Assembly: GCA_902788035.1 (NCBI GenBank) | Contig: CADAIL010000002.1 | Coordinates: forward strand, 50,503-114,502 | Reading direction: 5' to 3' | DNA: 64,000 bases | Source of the DNA: an uncultured Lachnospiraceae bacterium | GTDB taxonomy: Bacteria > Bacillota > Clostridia > Lachnospirales > Lachnospiraceae | In this document: one piece after another, positions 9,406 to 18,203 of the stretch | Layout of the letters: every line of letters begins with the position of its first letter | How positions within the stretch are numbered: the stretch's first letter is position 1 | Notes under the pieces: generated by a model | What the model was told of the DNA's origin: nothing | The model's database searches: none | Seen by the model: the letters and a program-made list of their open reading frames with translations, nothing else | Made by a program: the position numbers and the translations under genes

Positions 9406-10328
9406 TGTCACAGGAAAACATCTTTTTATCTGTACCGCCCGAGTTTTCTGATACACGGGCGGACCGCTTTCTGTCAGAGCAGCTTCCCGATCTCTCGAGA
9501 TCCCGTATCCAGCAGCTTATATCTGACGGCAATATCACAGTTAACGGAAAAGCTGTCAAGAGCAGCCGTAAATTGACCGGCGGAGAGTGCGTGGAAGTAC
9601 ATATTCCGGAGACGGCCGGCACTGAAATCCTGCCGCAGAATATCCCTCTCGATATTCTTTATGAGGACGACGATGTTCTGATTGTTAATAAGCCCAAAGG
9701 CATGACTGTCCACCCTGCCCCGGGACATCCGGAAGGTACGCTTGTGAACGCGGTCATGTATCACTGCGGGGACAGCCTTTCCGGGATCAACGGCGAGGTC
9801 CGGCCGGGTATCGTCCACAGGATCGATAAGAATACAACAGGCTCCCTTGTCATATGTAAGAATGATGCAGCCCACCGGGACATTGCCGCACAGCTGGAGT
9901 CCCATTCCATAACAAGACGATATCGGGGCATTGTTCACGGCAATATACGTGAGGATGAGGGTACGATCACCGGAAATATCGGCAGAGATCCGCGCGACAG
10001 AAAGCGCATGGCTATCGTCCCCAAAGGCGGAAAGCCGGCTGTGACCCACTACAGGGTACTTGAGAGATTTGGCAGCTACACATACTGCGAATTTGTTCTG
10101 GAAACCGGCAGAACACATCAGATACGCGTCCACATGGCATCAAAGGGCCATCCTCTGCTCGGAGATGATGTTTACGGGCCGAAGAAGAGCGCATTTGCGC
10201 TTGAAGGACAGACCCTGCACGCAATGGTACTCGGTTTCAGGCATCCGGGAACCGGACAATATGTAGAATTTACCGCGCCCCTGCCGGACTATTTCGAAAA
10301 ACTTCTGGTCAATCTGCGCCGCAGGTAA
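9405..10328 (+). CDS. RluA-family 23S rRNA pseudouridine synthase (RluD-like)
   Basis: 307 residues. An N-terminal S4 RNA-binding domain (about 15-75) is followed by the RluA catalytic domain with the signature HRIDKNTTGSLV, whose Asp is the nucleophile. The closing RTHQIRVH motif is present. The lspA stop and this ATG share a base (TAATG), the classic lspA-rluD coupling of Firmicutes. The exact target uridine cannot be assigned from sequence. Confidence 0.94.
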   Translation: MSQENIFLSVPPEFSDTRADRFLSEQLPDLSRSRIQQLISDGNITVNGKAVKSSRKLTGGECVEVHIPETAGTEILPQNIPLDILYEDDDVLIVNKPKGMTVHPAPGHPEGTLVNAVMYHCGDSLSGINGEVRPGIVHRIDKNTTGSLVICKNDAAHRDIAAQLESHSITRRYRGIVHGNIREDEGTITGNIGRDPRDRKRMAIVPKGGKPAVTHYRVLERFGSYTYCEFVLETGRTHQIRVHMASKGHPLLGDDVYGPKKSAFALEGQTLHAMVLGFRHPGTGQYVEFTAPLPDYFEKLLVNLRRR

Positions 10329-10385
10329 TACAATTATATTACACCCTCGCCGGGGTTACTCAGTAAATATGAGGTTTGAGACCGT

Positions 10386-11858
10386 ATGAATAAAAAACTC
10401 TTAGAACAACTGCGTACATATGGACTGTTTGCCTTCACCCTCATAGCAGCAGCTATGCTGCTTTATTTTCTGCTGTTCCGCGGAGCCGTCATAGCGAGCG
10501 GAATTGCCAAGGTGAACTCTGTCATAGCGCCGCTCGTTTACGGCTTTGTTCTTTCCTATGTACTGACACCGGTCATGCAGCAGATTGAGCAGCTGCTGCT
10601 TTACATTTGTACAAAGCTGAGCATTCATCCCGAAAAAAGAGGTATGAGCACGATCCGCGTCGTATCCTCGATTCTGAGCGTTCTGGTCCTCGTCATTACG
10701 ATCTACACATTGATTGCCCAGCTGCTCCCGGGACTGGTCACCAGTATAAGAAGCATCACGATCAGTTTCCCGATCTATGTTGCCAACATCCGCAGTTGGA
10801 TCGCAGCGCATATCACAGATCCGGAGTTCGACTCACAGTCCACTGAACTATTAAATGAATTCGAAACATATGTTGAGACATTCTTCTCGGAGAAGATGAA
10901 TCCTTACATCGACACGATCATGCAGCATCTGTCGGATTCAGTCCGCGATTTTGTCGTATTCTTCAGCAACACATTGATCGGCATGATCGTATCTGTCTAC
11001 GTCATGGTCTCCGGCGAGAAAATGAGCTCAAGATTACGCAGATTCCTCTATGCAGTCCTGCCGATTCCGACAGCCAACCGGATCATAGCCAATCTCCGCA
11101 CAATCGATGAAAAATTCGGCGGTTTCCTTCTCGGCAAGATCATTGATTCATTTATCATCGGAGTCATCTGCTATATCTGCTGCAGATTCATGCGTATCCC
11201 GTACACATCACTGGTAGCCGTTATCATCGGAGTGACAAATATCATTCCGTTCTTCGGACCTTTCATCGGTGCTGTACCGACCGCATTCATTGTTTTCTGT
11301 GTCAATCCGCTGAAAGCTCTTTACTTTATCATTCTCGTATTTTTACTGCAGCAGTTCGACGGAAATATTCTGGGGCCAAGGATCCTCGGCAGCTCCGTCG
11401 GCGTGTCGAGTTTCATGGTCCTGGTCGCCATTCTTCTGGGAAACGGCTTCCTCGGAGTTGTTGGCATGATCATAGCGGTCCCTCTTGCGGCGCTTCTGAC
11501 ATCATTTGTCCAGTCCTTCGTCCTCAGATTCCTGGACAGTAAAAATCTGCCGGGCGAAATTGAAGCCTACCACCATCTTGATCATGTAGATCCCACGTCG
11601 CGTCAGATTGTCTCGGAGAAGGATCCGAATGAACGTCAGAGCCTCTATACAAGGCTGAAGCGCAGGAATGCTCTCTATCAGAAATACGAACAGCCGATTG
11701 AACAGAATCCATGGGACCTGACCATGGAGGAGATCAGAGAGGAAGATTCCGAACTTCTTCTTGAACGAAAAGCAGAAGAGGAGTTCAAGAAGAAAAAGAA
11801 AACAATCACATCTGCGGAACAAAAGGAACCTGAAGAACAGGATACCTCCACACAGTAA
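10386..11858 (+). CDS. AI-2E family transporter (TqsA/YdiK-type permease)
   Basis: 490 residues with about eight membrane spans, including the family segment LGGxIxxFxxG-like FGGFLLGKIIDSF and the late NIIPFFGPFIG motif. The last about 110 residues are hydrophilic and Glu/Lys-rich, a cytoplasmic tail longer than usual. Members export or pass small molecules; the real substrate here is unknown. It is the last of the + strand genes before the strand switch. Confidence 0.88.
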   Translation: MNKKLLEQLRTYGLFAFTLIAAAMLLYFLLFRGAVIASGIAKVNSVIAPLVYGFVLSYVLTPVMQQIEQLLLYICTKLSIHPEKRGMSTIRVVSSILSVLVLVITIYTLIAQLLPGLVTSIRSITISFPIYVANIRSWIAAHITDPEFDSQSTELLNEFETYVETFFSEKMNPYIDTIMQHLSDSVRDFVVFFSNTLIGMIVSVYVMVSGEKMSSRLRRFLYAVLPIPTANRIIANLRTIDEKFGGFLLGKIIDSFIIGVICYICCRFMRIPYTSLVAVIIGVTNIIPFFGPFIGAVPTAFIVFCVNPLKALYFIILVFLLQQFDGNILGPRILGSSVGVSSFMVLVAILLGNGFLGVVGMIIAVPLAALLTSFVQSFVLRFLDSKNLPGEIEAYHHLDHVDPTSRQIVSEKDPNERQSLYTRLKRRNALYQKYEQPIEQNPWDLTMEEIREEDSELLLERKAEEEFKKKKKTITSAEQKEPEEQDTSTQ

Positions 11859-11904
11859 AAGATCTCAACAAAAGAGCTGTTCATATGTCAGGTAAAAACA
11901 AGTT

Positions 11905-11938
11905 AAAGGGCCTCCATGGAGTGGAGACCCTTTTTTAT
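11905..11938 (+). terminator. Terminator after the AI-2E-type gene
   Basis: AAAGGG then CTCCA pairs with TGGAG then CCCTTT around a 5-base loop with one C/A mismatch, ending in TTTTTTATT. It lies between convergent genes and may also slow - strand transcription from the lactate permease. Confidence 0.85.
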
Positions 11939-11979
11939 TGCGCTATATTTCAAGGATTGATAATCTGATTGATTATCTG

Positions 11980-13515
11980 TCAGACCAGGCCAAGCATCTG
12001 GAACACGAAGCAGATAATGCCGCCGATGGCTGCGAAGAGGACTGTGTAGAGGGCTGTCTTGCTGAGGATCTTGCTCTCAACACCGCTCAGGTTGACGGCC
12101 GCGGTTCCGATAGCGATCGACTGCGGGCAGATCATCTTTCCGATACCTGCGCCCATCAGGTTAGCTGCTGCCAGCCATACCGGCTCGGCGCCGATTGCAT
12201 TGGCCGTCTCGACCTGAAGCTGACCGAACAGCGCTGTTGTCGATGTTCCGGATCCTGTGACGAAACCGCCGATCGTTCCGATGAGCGGAGAAATAAGCGG
12301 GAAGTAGGATCCTGTTACAGCTACGAGAACTTTCGCTATATCACTGATCATACCGCTGTAGCCCATAATCTTGGCTACTGCGAGGACGGAGCAGATCGTG
12401 AGGATCGTCTTCACATTGTTCTTCACGGTCGTTCCAAGAACACCGAGAATCGTTCCGACGCTTGCCCCCTGAATCAGACCGCCGATGAAGCCTGCGATAA
12501 GAATCAGGACACCCGGTGTATTGATCCAGTAGAAGGTGAGCGTTGCCGGATTTTCACCTGCATAAAAGCTGATCTTGGAGTTAATTGACGCAAGCGGATC
12601 ATGGATGATCGGGACCAGGGTGGAGGAGAGAAGCAGGAAGAAGAAAATCAGTATGAACGGCGACCAGGCGACCGCTGCCTCGCCGAGCGTCATATTGAGA
12701 CCGCCTCCGCTTTCTACCTCGTATTCCGGATATTTCTTCATCGGGAGTTTCTTAGCGGCAATAATCATGACCACCATAGATACGATGGCACCCAGAATAT
12801 CCGGGAGGTCAGGACCGATGATATTGGCTGCAATATACTGCGGTACAAGGAAAGCAATGTCCGCGATGAGAATGAACGGCACAAGGCCTCTCAGGGCTTT
12901 CACGCCTCCACCGATAACGATGACCGCGATAAACGGAATAATGAAGGAGACGACCAGCTGAATGAGGGCTACATGACCGGCAATATTTACTACATCCATG
13001 CCGGTGATATTGGCCATCGTCGTTGTCGGAACACCAACAGAGCCGAAAGCGGTCGGCGTTGAGTTAATGATCAGACAGGAGACAATAGAAAGAAGCGGAT
13101 CGAATCCAAGTCCCACAAGAATACCGGCCGGAATCGCGACAGCAGTGCCGAATCCGGCCATGCCTTCCATGAAATTGCCGAATCCGAATGCAATGAGCAG
13201 CATCAGGATACGTTTGTCCGTGGAGACGCCGGCAAGCATGGCCTTGATCTTCTCCATCGCACCAGTCTTAAGCGTCAGGTTGTAAGTGAACAGTGCGGCA
13301 AGGATAACGATGATAATCGGCCATAACGCGTTGCAGATGCCTTCCAATGCGGCTGTCGCCGTATTAATAACGCTGAGGTGCCATCCGACGATTGCAATGA
13401 CAACTGTGAATGCAAATGCAATCAAACAAGCCTTGTATCCCGGAAACTTCAGGATACTCATTGCCACGATCAACCAGATGATGGGCAGCAGTGCGAGAAT
13501 GAAATTGATGAACAT
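11980..13515 (-). CDS. L-lactate permease (LctP/LutP family)
   Basis: 511 residues, normal length, with 12-14 hydrophobic spans and the family segments NFMEGMAGFGTAVAIPAG and GTIGGFVTGSGTSTT. It imports (S)-lactate, and often glycolate, with protons. A GGGAG site precedes the ATG. No lactate dehydrogenase or LutABC genes adjoin it, so its role (uptake for growth or redox balance) is open. First gene of the - strand block. Confidence 0.93.
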   Translation of the reverse strand: MFINFILALLPIIWLIVAMSILKFPGYKACLIAFAFTVVIAIVGWHLSVINTATAALEGICNALWPIIIVILAALFTYNLTLKTGAMEKIKAMLAGVSTDKRILMLLIAFGFGNFMEGMAGFGTAVAIPAGILVGLGFDPLLSIVSCLIINSTPTAFGSVGVPTTTMANITGMDVVNIAGHVALIQLVVSFIIPFIAVIVIGGGVKALRGLVPFILIADIAFLVPQYIAANIIGPDLPDILGAIVSMVVMIIAAKKLPMKKYPEYEVESGGGLNMTLGEAAVAWSPFILIFFFLLLSSTLVPIIHDPLASINSKISFYAGENPATLTFYWINTPGVLILIAGFIGGLIQGASVGTILGVLGTTVKNNVKTILTICSVLAVAKIMGYSGMISDIAKVLVAVTGSYFPLISPLIGTIGGFVTGSGTSTTALFGQLQVETANAIGAEPVWLAAANLMGAGIGKMICPQSIAIGTAAVNLSGVESKILSKTALYTVLFAAIGGIICFVFQMLGLV

Positions 13516-13535
13516 ATGACGCTATCTCCCTTCAA

Positions 13536-13641
13536 AATATTATAGTATCAAACCTCCGTGTCAGACTCCTTCCCCCATAAGTAAAGTTGAACAATTCATT
13601 GCAAAAATCAGAAAAAAATCTGCACACTTTATCTAATTATA
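13536..13641 (-). promoter_or_regulatory. Candidate promoter region of the lactate permease
   Basis: Two perfect -10 hexamers lie upstream on the - strand (TATAAT at 13544-13539 and 13641-13636). Neither has a convincing -35 at 16-18 bases. Surrounding DNA is A/T-rich. No operator with clear symmetry was seen. Confidence 0.35.
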
Positions 13642-13758
13642 GCATTTTTTGCAGATGTTTCCATCGTTCTTTTGCACAAAAAACGCATAAATTACGCAAA
13701 AAATCAGGGTTTTTTCGGCGTTTCGTTGCATTATATTGTTGTTCATTTAACCCGTAGT

Positions 13759-14832
13759 TTAGTCCTCCCTTAGACGTACAGCACCCGCGGCCTTTCTCCT
13801 TCGCTCATCATCCATGGCAGCGTAATGCCGTCTGGTCGTATTGACATCCTTGTGTCCTAAAACATCGGCTACAAGATAAATATCGCCCGTCTCTCTGTAT
13901 AAGGCTGTGCCGTAGGTGCTTCGGAGCTTATGCGGCGTAATTTTCTTAATAGTCACCTGGGATGCATATTTTTCCACCAGATTCTCAACAGAGCGGACCG
14001 TCATTCGCCGCCTCTGGGTCGAATAGAAGAGGGCGTGCTCATGTCCGAGGCAGGGCTGTATACCCTTTCGCACCTCAAGATAATTTCGGAGAGCATTTTC
14101 GACCTCATCACCGAAGTATACGACCGCCTCGTTTCCGCCTTTTCGGACGATCCGGATCCCGTTATTCCGGAAATCCAAATCCTCGATATCAAGACCGACA
14201 CACTCCGAGACACGGATCCCGGTGCCGAGCAGGAGCGTCATGAGCGCAATGTCGCGCTCCCTGGTCTTATTGTAGTAGGCCAGAGCCTTGCCGGTGAGGG
14301 TCTGGCCGCAGTTCTCAACATAATCGAGAAGGATAGCCACCTCATCGGCATCCAACCGAACAATCGTTCGCTCATGGATTTTGGGCATCTCGATAAGCAC
14401 GGTAGGGTTTGTCTTGATCATCTGGTTTCGGAAGAGATACCCGTAGAAGCTTCTCAGAGCCGATAATTTGCGTTTTATGCCGAGCTGCCCATTGGAGTTC
14501 AGACCGGAGGCTGTACCGCGTTCCTCGGGCGAATTATAGAGTTTCAGATACTCCATGTATTCCTCGATGTCCCTGGCGTTGACATGATCGAGATCTTCAA
14601 GTGTGAAGTCACGGAGATCATAATTCTTATACAGCGGGTTCTGAGACTTCAGGAATTCAAAAAAGACGCGCAGGTCGTAGGCGTAAGAAATTCTGGTGCG
14701 GGTCTGGGAGCTGGTGTCAATAGATCTGAAATAATCCCTGACATATTCGGGCAGGGTTGCCAGGACATCGCGAAGCAGCATAATATTATTGCGGTCGACC
14801 TGTTGACTGTAAGTGACACGTTTCTCAGCCAT
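13759..14832 (-). CDS. Tyrosine recombinase, XerS-like
   Basis: 357 residues from the ATG at 14832, chosen for its AGGAG site at 14840-14844; an in-frame start at 14883 lies inside the repeat array. An N-terminal SAM-like core-binding domain (about 20-150) precedes the catalytic domain with TGIRVSE (first Arg), HKLR, LGH and the nucleophile Y337 in TTRRHY. Length and the block NKTRERDIALMTLLLGTG resemble streptococcal XerS, a lone recombinase for chromosome dimer resolution, more than XerC/XerD (about 300 residues). A mobile-element integrase is the alternative, but no element surrounds it. The upstream repeats are probable binding sites. Confidence 0.82.
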   Translation of the reverse strand: MAEKRVTYSQQVDRNNIMLLRDVLATLPEYVRDYFRSIDTSSQTRTRISYAYDLRVFFEFLKSQNPLYKNYDLRDFTLEDLDHVNARDIEEYMEYLKLYNSPEERGTASGLNSNGQLGIKRKLSALRSFYGYLFRNQMIKTNPTVLIEMPKIHERTIVRLDADEVAILLDYVENCGQTLTGKALAYYNKTRERDIALMTLLLGTGIRVSECVGLDIEDLDFRNNGIRIVRKGGNEAVVYFGDEVENALRNYLEVRKGIQPCLGHEHALFYSTQRRRMTVRSVENLVEKYASQVTIKKITPHKLRSTYGTALYRETGDIYLVADVLGHKDVNTTRRHYAAMDDERRRKAAGAVRLRED

Positions 14833-14850
14833 AAGAATTCTCCTAAATGA

Positions 14851-15033
14851 ATTGAATAATAAAGTCTCCATCGAGTTTAACAAAACGAATCGGTAGATAA
14901 TTGAATAACTAAATCCCCATCGAGTTTAACAAAACGAATCGGTAGATAATTGAATAATTAAATCCCCATCGAGTTTAACGAAACGAATCGGTAGATAATT
15001 GAATAATTAAATCCCCATCGAGTTTAACGAAAC
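14851..15033. repeat. Tandem array of 49-base direct repeats upstream of the recombinase
   Basis: Units start at 14851, 14900, 14949 and 14998, exactly 49 bases apart. Three are complete and the fourth matches for 36 bases before diverging. Units differ by a few substitutions (for example TTTAACAAAACG in units 1-2, TTTAACGAAACG in units 3-4) and have no unique spacers, which excludes CRISPR. The array begins 18 bases upstream of the recombinase start codon. Units contain a small dyad TAATT-GAAT-AATTA at their junctions. Confidence 0.93.
14856..14883 (-). promoter_or_regulatory. Promoter of the XerS-like gene, embedded in the first repeat unit
   Basis: On the - strand TTGTTA (14883-14878), a 16-base spacer and TATTAT (14861-14856). 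The predicted transcript starts about 17 bases before the ATG, just ahead of the ribosome site. The other repeat units carry degraded versions of the same hexamer pair, so the array may be both promoter and binding platform. Confidence 0.55.
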
Positions 15034-15120
15034 AGATGGATGCTCATTGATTATAGCATATTCCGTCCAAAAATGCATCCATCTTTTCGTTAAACTCGCG
15101 TTTTGCGAAGAGATGGATCC
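15019..15120. repeat. Nested inverted repeats at the end of the recombinase array
   Basis: A 25-base arm (15019-15043, starting CGAGTTTAACGAAA) is matched in inverse orientation by 15075-15098 with a single-base indel, across a 31-base loop. The motif CGAAnAGATGGAT recurs a third time at 15106-15118 in direct orientation, making a second inverted pair with 15077-15090. The arm core continues the repeat-unit sequence. This symmetry is what a recombinase core site or protein-binding platform would show. Confidence 0.85.
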
Positions 15121-15208
15121 CAAACCCTGTCCACATCCCTCTCTATCTCTATCAACCCAAGCAACACGAAACCTCTGTAATTAAAACAGTAATCCTACCT
15201 CTGCACAT

Positions 15209-15249
15209 AAAAAATCCCCGCGCGATGGGGAAATCGCGCGGGGTGCAGC
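15209..15249 (-). terminator. Strong terminator of the YneA-like gene
   Basis: On the - strand an 11-bp stem CCCCGCGCGAT / ATCGCGCGGGG (15243-15233 with 15226-15216) is followed by a run of six T. Flanking CTGCAC/GTGCAG could extend the pairing. It lies about 75 bases after the LysM gene. Confidence 0.88.
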
Positions 15250-15319
15250 TGGAATTTATATAATTGAAACATCGGGGGTATTTAAGGGAATGGATATGAA
15301 CCCGATGCACAAAGCCAGA

Positions 15320-15751
15320 TCATTCATAATACGGCAGCTGAAGGTAGTTCCCTGCTGTCAGGTTATCTCCCTCAATTCCGTTCAGCACTTCAACTTCGTA
15401 GACATATTCACGGATATCGCTCCAGCCCGGACCCATTTCATCCTCGGCAATGCTCCAGAGCGTATCACCTTTCTCAATCTGGTATTCTCTATAATATTTC
15501 TGACGCGGCGCCTTCGTATCCGCGTTGGCTGAAGTTGTCGTGAGTTTAATGCCAATGAACAGACCGACGGCCGTCATGATAATCAATGTTAGAAAGAACG
15601 CAGCCATTTTCTTCATGCGCTCTCTTCTGCGCCTTGCGATCCGCTCAGCCCTGCTGATCCTCTTTCTTGATGTTCTTCTCTCGGGCTTATAATATCGATC
15701 CGGTTCCATATAAACTTTACTGTACATATATCTGGTACGTTCGGCAGTCAT
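15320..15751 (-). CDS. YneA-like SOS-inducible LysM protein (predicted division inhibitor)
   Basis: 143 residues from ATG 15751, chosen for the AGGAGG site at 15757-15763. A very Arg-rich cytoplasmic start (about 20-45), one membrane span (about 46-68) and a C-terminal LysM domain (about 90-140, [20 protein letters not shown]). This architecture and the head-to-head position with lexA match Bacillus YneA, which blocks septation during the SOS response. The match rests on architecture and context; the family is too variable for certainty. Confidence 0.8.
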   Translation of the reverse strand: MTAERTRYMYSKVYMEPDRYYKPERRTSRKRISRAERIARRRRERMKKMAAFFLTLIIMTAVGLFIGIKLTTTSANADTKAPRQKYYREYQIEKGDTLWSIAEDEMGPGWSDIREYVYEVEVLNGIEGDNLTAGNYLQLPYYE

Positions 15752-15801
15752 GATATCCCTCCTGATCACATTTCCCTTCCTGTCCAGAGAAAGTCTGTTC
15801 G

Positions 15802-15925
15802 AAACATTTGTTCTGCATGAGTGTATGATATCAGACGAACGCGTGTTTGTCAACATATTCGAACATATTTTTCGAACATATTTTCCGAATATCTGTTTGC
15901 AAATGTTTACTGCCTGTGCTATACT
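15802..15925. promoter_or_regulatory. lexA/yneA-type SOS control region with multiple LexA boxes
   Basis: Gram-positive LexA-box-like 12-mers (GAAC-N4-GTTC): AAACATTTGTTC (15802-15813), GAACGCGTGTTT (15837-15848), GAACATATTTTT (15861-15872), GAACATATTTTC (15874-15885) and a weaker GAATATCTGTTT (15887-15898). The last two abut the lexA promoter TTGCAA (15897-15902), 17 bases, TATACT (15920-15925). The first two face the divergent LysM gene. Autoregulation plus control of the division inhibitor is the evident logic. Confidence 0.82.
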
Positions 15926-16025
15926 GTCCAAAGAGAAGAACTTGAATTCTGTGCAACTGCATTTCAATAATTCTTACCCATGTCTGTTTCATCAGCAGCA
16001 GATGAGTTTATACAGGAGGTATAAT

Positions 16026-16646
16026 ATGGCTTACGGAAGCATCAGTGCCAAACAGCAGGAAATCCTTAATTATATCAAGAGTGAGATTATCAACAGAGGC
16101 TATCCGCCGGCAGTCAGGGATATCTGCGAAGCAGTCCACTTAAAATCAACATCTTCTGTCCACGCCCATCTGGAAGCCCTGGAAAAGAACGGTTATATAC
16201 GCAAGGATCCGACCAAGCCGCGCGCAATCGAGGTCGTGGACGAGGGCTTTAATGCCGTACGACGCGAACTGGTCAATGTTCCTCTGGTGGGGACCGTTGC
16301 CGCAGGACAGCCACTACTCGCCGTGGAGAATATTGAATCCTACTTCCCTGTTCCGGCCGAATATCTGCCTAACCAGCAGACCTTCATGCTGCGGGTCAAG
16401 GGAGAAAGTATGATCAATGCCGGCATCCTGGACGGCGATGATGTACTGGTCGCAGCCCAGTCGGATGCCCGTGACGGTGACATGGTCGTTGCTCTCATCG
16501 ATGATTCGGCGACGGTCAAAACTTTCTACCGTGAAGACGGGCACATACGCCTCCAGCCCGAAAACGACTCGATGGATCCGATCATCGTAGAGAATGATCT
16601 GCAGATTCTGGGCAAAGTCATTGGAGTGATGAGATTCTTTCATTAA
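16026..16646 (+). CDS. lexA: LexA repressor (SOS regulator)
   Basis: 206 residues from ATG 16026, which has an AGGAGG site and gives the standard N-terminus; the frame is open further upstream but through the SOS boxes. A winged-helix DNA-binding domain (about 1-70) is followed by the S24 self-cleavage domain with the scissile A93-G94 (VAAGQ), catalytic S128 (GESM) and K165 (ATVK). LexA represses DNA-damage genes until RecA filaments trigger autocleavage. Monocistronic with its own terminator. Confidence 0.97.
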   Translation: MAYGSISAKQQEILNYIKSEIINRGYPPAVRDICEAVHLKSTSSVHAHLEALEKNGYIRKDPTKPRAIEVVDEGFNAVRRELVNVPLVGTVAAGQPLLAVENIESYFPVPAEYLPNQQTFMLRVKGESMINAGILDGDDVLVAAQSDARDGDMVVALIDDSATVKTFYREDGHIRLQPENDSMDPIIVENDLQILGKVIGVMRFFH

Positions 16647-16657
16647 TATTTAAAAAC

Positions 16658-16688
16658 AAAGAAGGCTGCCGCGGCAGCCTTCTTTGTT
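16658..16688. terminator. Bidirectional terminator between lexA and the transglutaminase-like gene
   Basis: A near-perfect palindrome AAAGAAGGCTGCC / GGCAGCCTTCTTT with a 2-base centre (16658-16685). It ends with T-rich tails on both strands and separates convergent genes. Confidence 0.88.
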
Positions 16689-16745
16689 CATGTCTGTATT
16701 AATCCTGATCTGATGATGCCCCCGCATTCCGAAAGCCTCCCTTTC

Positions 16746-18203
16746 TCACCAGAGGATTTCGATTGTGTACAGATCATCATTGGTAAGCGGGAAATAGGTA
16801 ATCGTTGTAAGTCCGTCCCATTTCATTCTGTTCTGGAGCTCGTCTGACAGCATTCCCTCATCAAAAATTTCAATCTGAGCCGCGTAATAATCCTCAGGCG
16901 TCGCAAACTTCATGTGAACATCCGGAACATTGTTGTCCACGGCATTGCGGAGCTGCATTCTTATCGCCTCAGTGTCACAGTACTCATAGTATCTGCCGCT
17001 TCGAATATAATAATCATACTCGTAGGAAGTGCATTCCGGCAGTACATAATTCTCATTCGCCACATGTCCTGTCCTGTCCATCTCTTCTGATGTGAGGCAC
17101 AGATAATTATAAGAGATATCCGGAAGCTCCCGCGCGGCTTCAGAAGACATTACATAGCTCGGATCGCCCCATGTCGGATCGACATATGTATTCGTACCAT
17201 CTATTTCTACAAGATTCCATGCGTGTGATTCCACGACATCATCACGCGTAACTGTACCGGTTATATAAGCGCATTTGACACCTGCCTTCTGCAGCAGATA
17301 CTGCAGCTCTTTCGAATATCCGGCACATACACTTAAATGGTTGATCATGGAACTCTGAAGATTCTGGCCCTGCGGGGCGTCTATATCATATGATACATTG
17401 CTTATCACGAACTCATAAGCGGCCTTGACTTTATCGTAATCCGAGGCATCAGGAGCGAGCTCCTGCAGGTATTTGTCTGCCTCCCACTCTATAAGGTCAG
17501 CCAGGTGATCGATTTCTTCAGGTTCACAGTTGAATTCAAGTGTAATTTTCTTTCGGGTCCTGCCCTCCAGACCATATATAGAAGCAGCGCCGTCCATCCA
17601 GAAAAACTCAGGATTATCGGCCAGAAGTCCGTTTAAGACTGTACCTACCACTTCAGCTTCTTTGGCATCGATATAAAACTCCTTTTCCCTTGCGGCGATC
17701 CCCTCGTAAAGCTGTTCATAAATAAGTCTCTGTTCCAGGGACATGGTCTGATAGCAAAGACCTGTGTATTTCTCCTCCGCCGCATCCGGTATCACTACCG
17801 AAGATGCATCAGAAGCATCCTGTACAACTTCTACCGGTACACCGGTTTCCGTCTGCTCCGAAACAGAGGAAGCATCATTTTCCGGGTTAGCTTTTGCATC
17901 ATCCAGGCTTTCGGTAATCCCCAGCAGAGGGTCATCTGCAGTGCTCAGGATCGGATCATGAAGAAAATCCGTAATTAAACTCACGGGATACTTGTCCCTG
18001 AACACAAATAACAGTGTAAAGCATAAAAGGAACGGGATGATGCATGTTCCGCAGCCCAGGCAGCCGCTTCTCTTTCTGCGTCTTCTCCTTCTCTTTCTTC
18101 TCCGCCTTACACTGGCGGGCGTGTTCTGCTCATAGATTTCACGGTGCCTGTCAAATTCTCTGTATAATTCTTCTTCATATTCTTTATCATATCCGTCTCT
18201 CAT
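16746..18203 (-). CDS. Membrane-anchored transglutaminase-like protein
   Basis: 485 residues. A cytoplasmic Arg/Lys tract (about 33-45) and one membrane span (about 47-68) precede an acidic Ser-rich linker (to about 150) and an extracellular domain. The transglutaminase-like triad is visible: C293 (SVCAGYS), H327 (ESHAWN) and D342 (VDPTWGD). Such papain-fold proteins in Firmicutes may act as surface peptidases or cross-linking enzymes; the substrate is unknown. The Cys-Gly-rich CLGCGTC segment before the span is unusual. Terminated together with lexA at 16658-16688. Confidence 0.82.
   Translation of the reverse strand: MRDGYDKEYEEELYREFDRHREIYEQNTPASVRRRRKRRRRRRKRSGCLGCGTCIIPFLLCFTLLFVFRDKYPVSLITDFLHDPILSTADDPLLGITESLDDAKANPENDASSVSEQTETGVPVEVVQDASDASSVVIPDAAEEKYTGLCYQTMSLEQRLIYEQLYEGIAAREKEFYIDAKEAEVVGTVLNGLLADNPEFFWMDGAASIYGLEGRTRKKITLEFNCEPEEIDHLADLIEWEADKYLQELAPDASDYDKVKAAYEFVISNVSYDIDAPQGQNLQSSMINHLSVCAGYSKELQYLLQKAGVKCAYITGTVTRDDVVESHAWNLVEIDGTNTYVDPTWGDPSYVMSSEAARELPDISYNYLCLTSEEMDRTGHVANENYVLPECTSYEYDYYIRSGRYYEYCDTEAIRMQLRNAVDNNVPDVHMKFATPEDYYAAQIEIFDEGMLSDELQNRMKWDGLTTITYFPLTNDDLYTIEILW

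Noticed and set aside
12601..13519. Several + strand frames opposite the lactate permease
   Set aside because: Mirror images of the membrane protein; no ribosome sites and low-complexity products.
14851..15033. CRISPR array
   Set aside because: Units are joined directly, with no unique spacers, and no cas genes are near.
15750..16025. N-terminal extension of LexA
   Set aside because: The open frame runs through SOS boxes and promoter; ATG 16026 has a good ribosome site and gives the normal LexA start.
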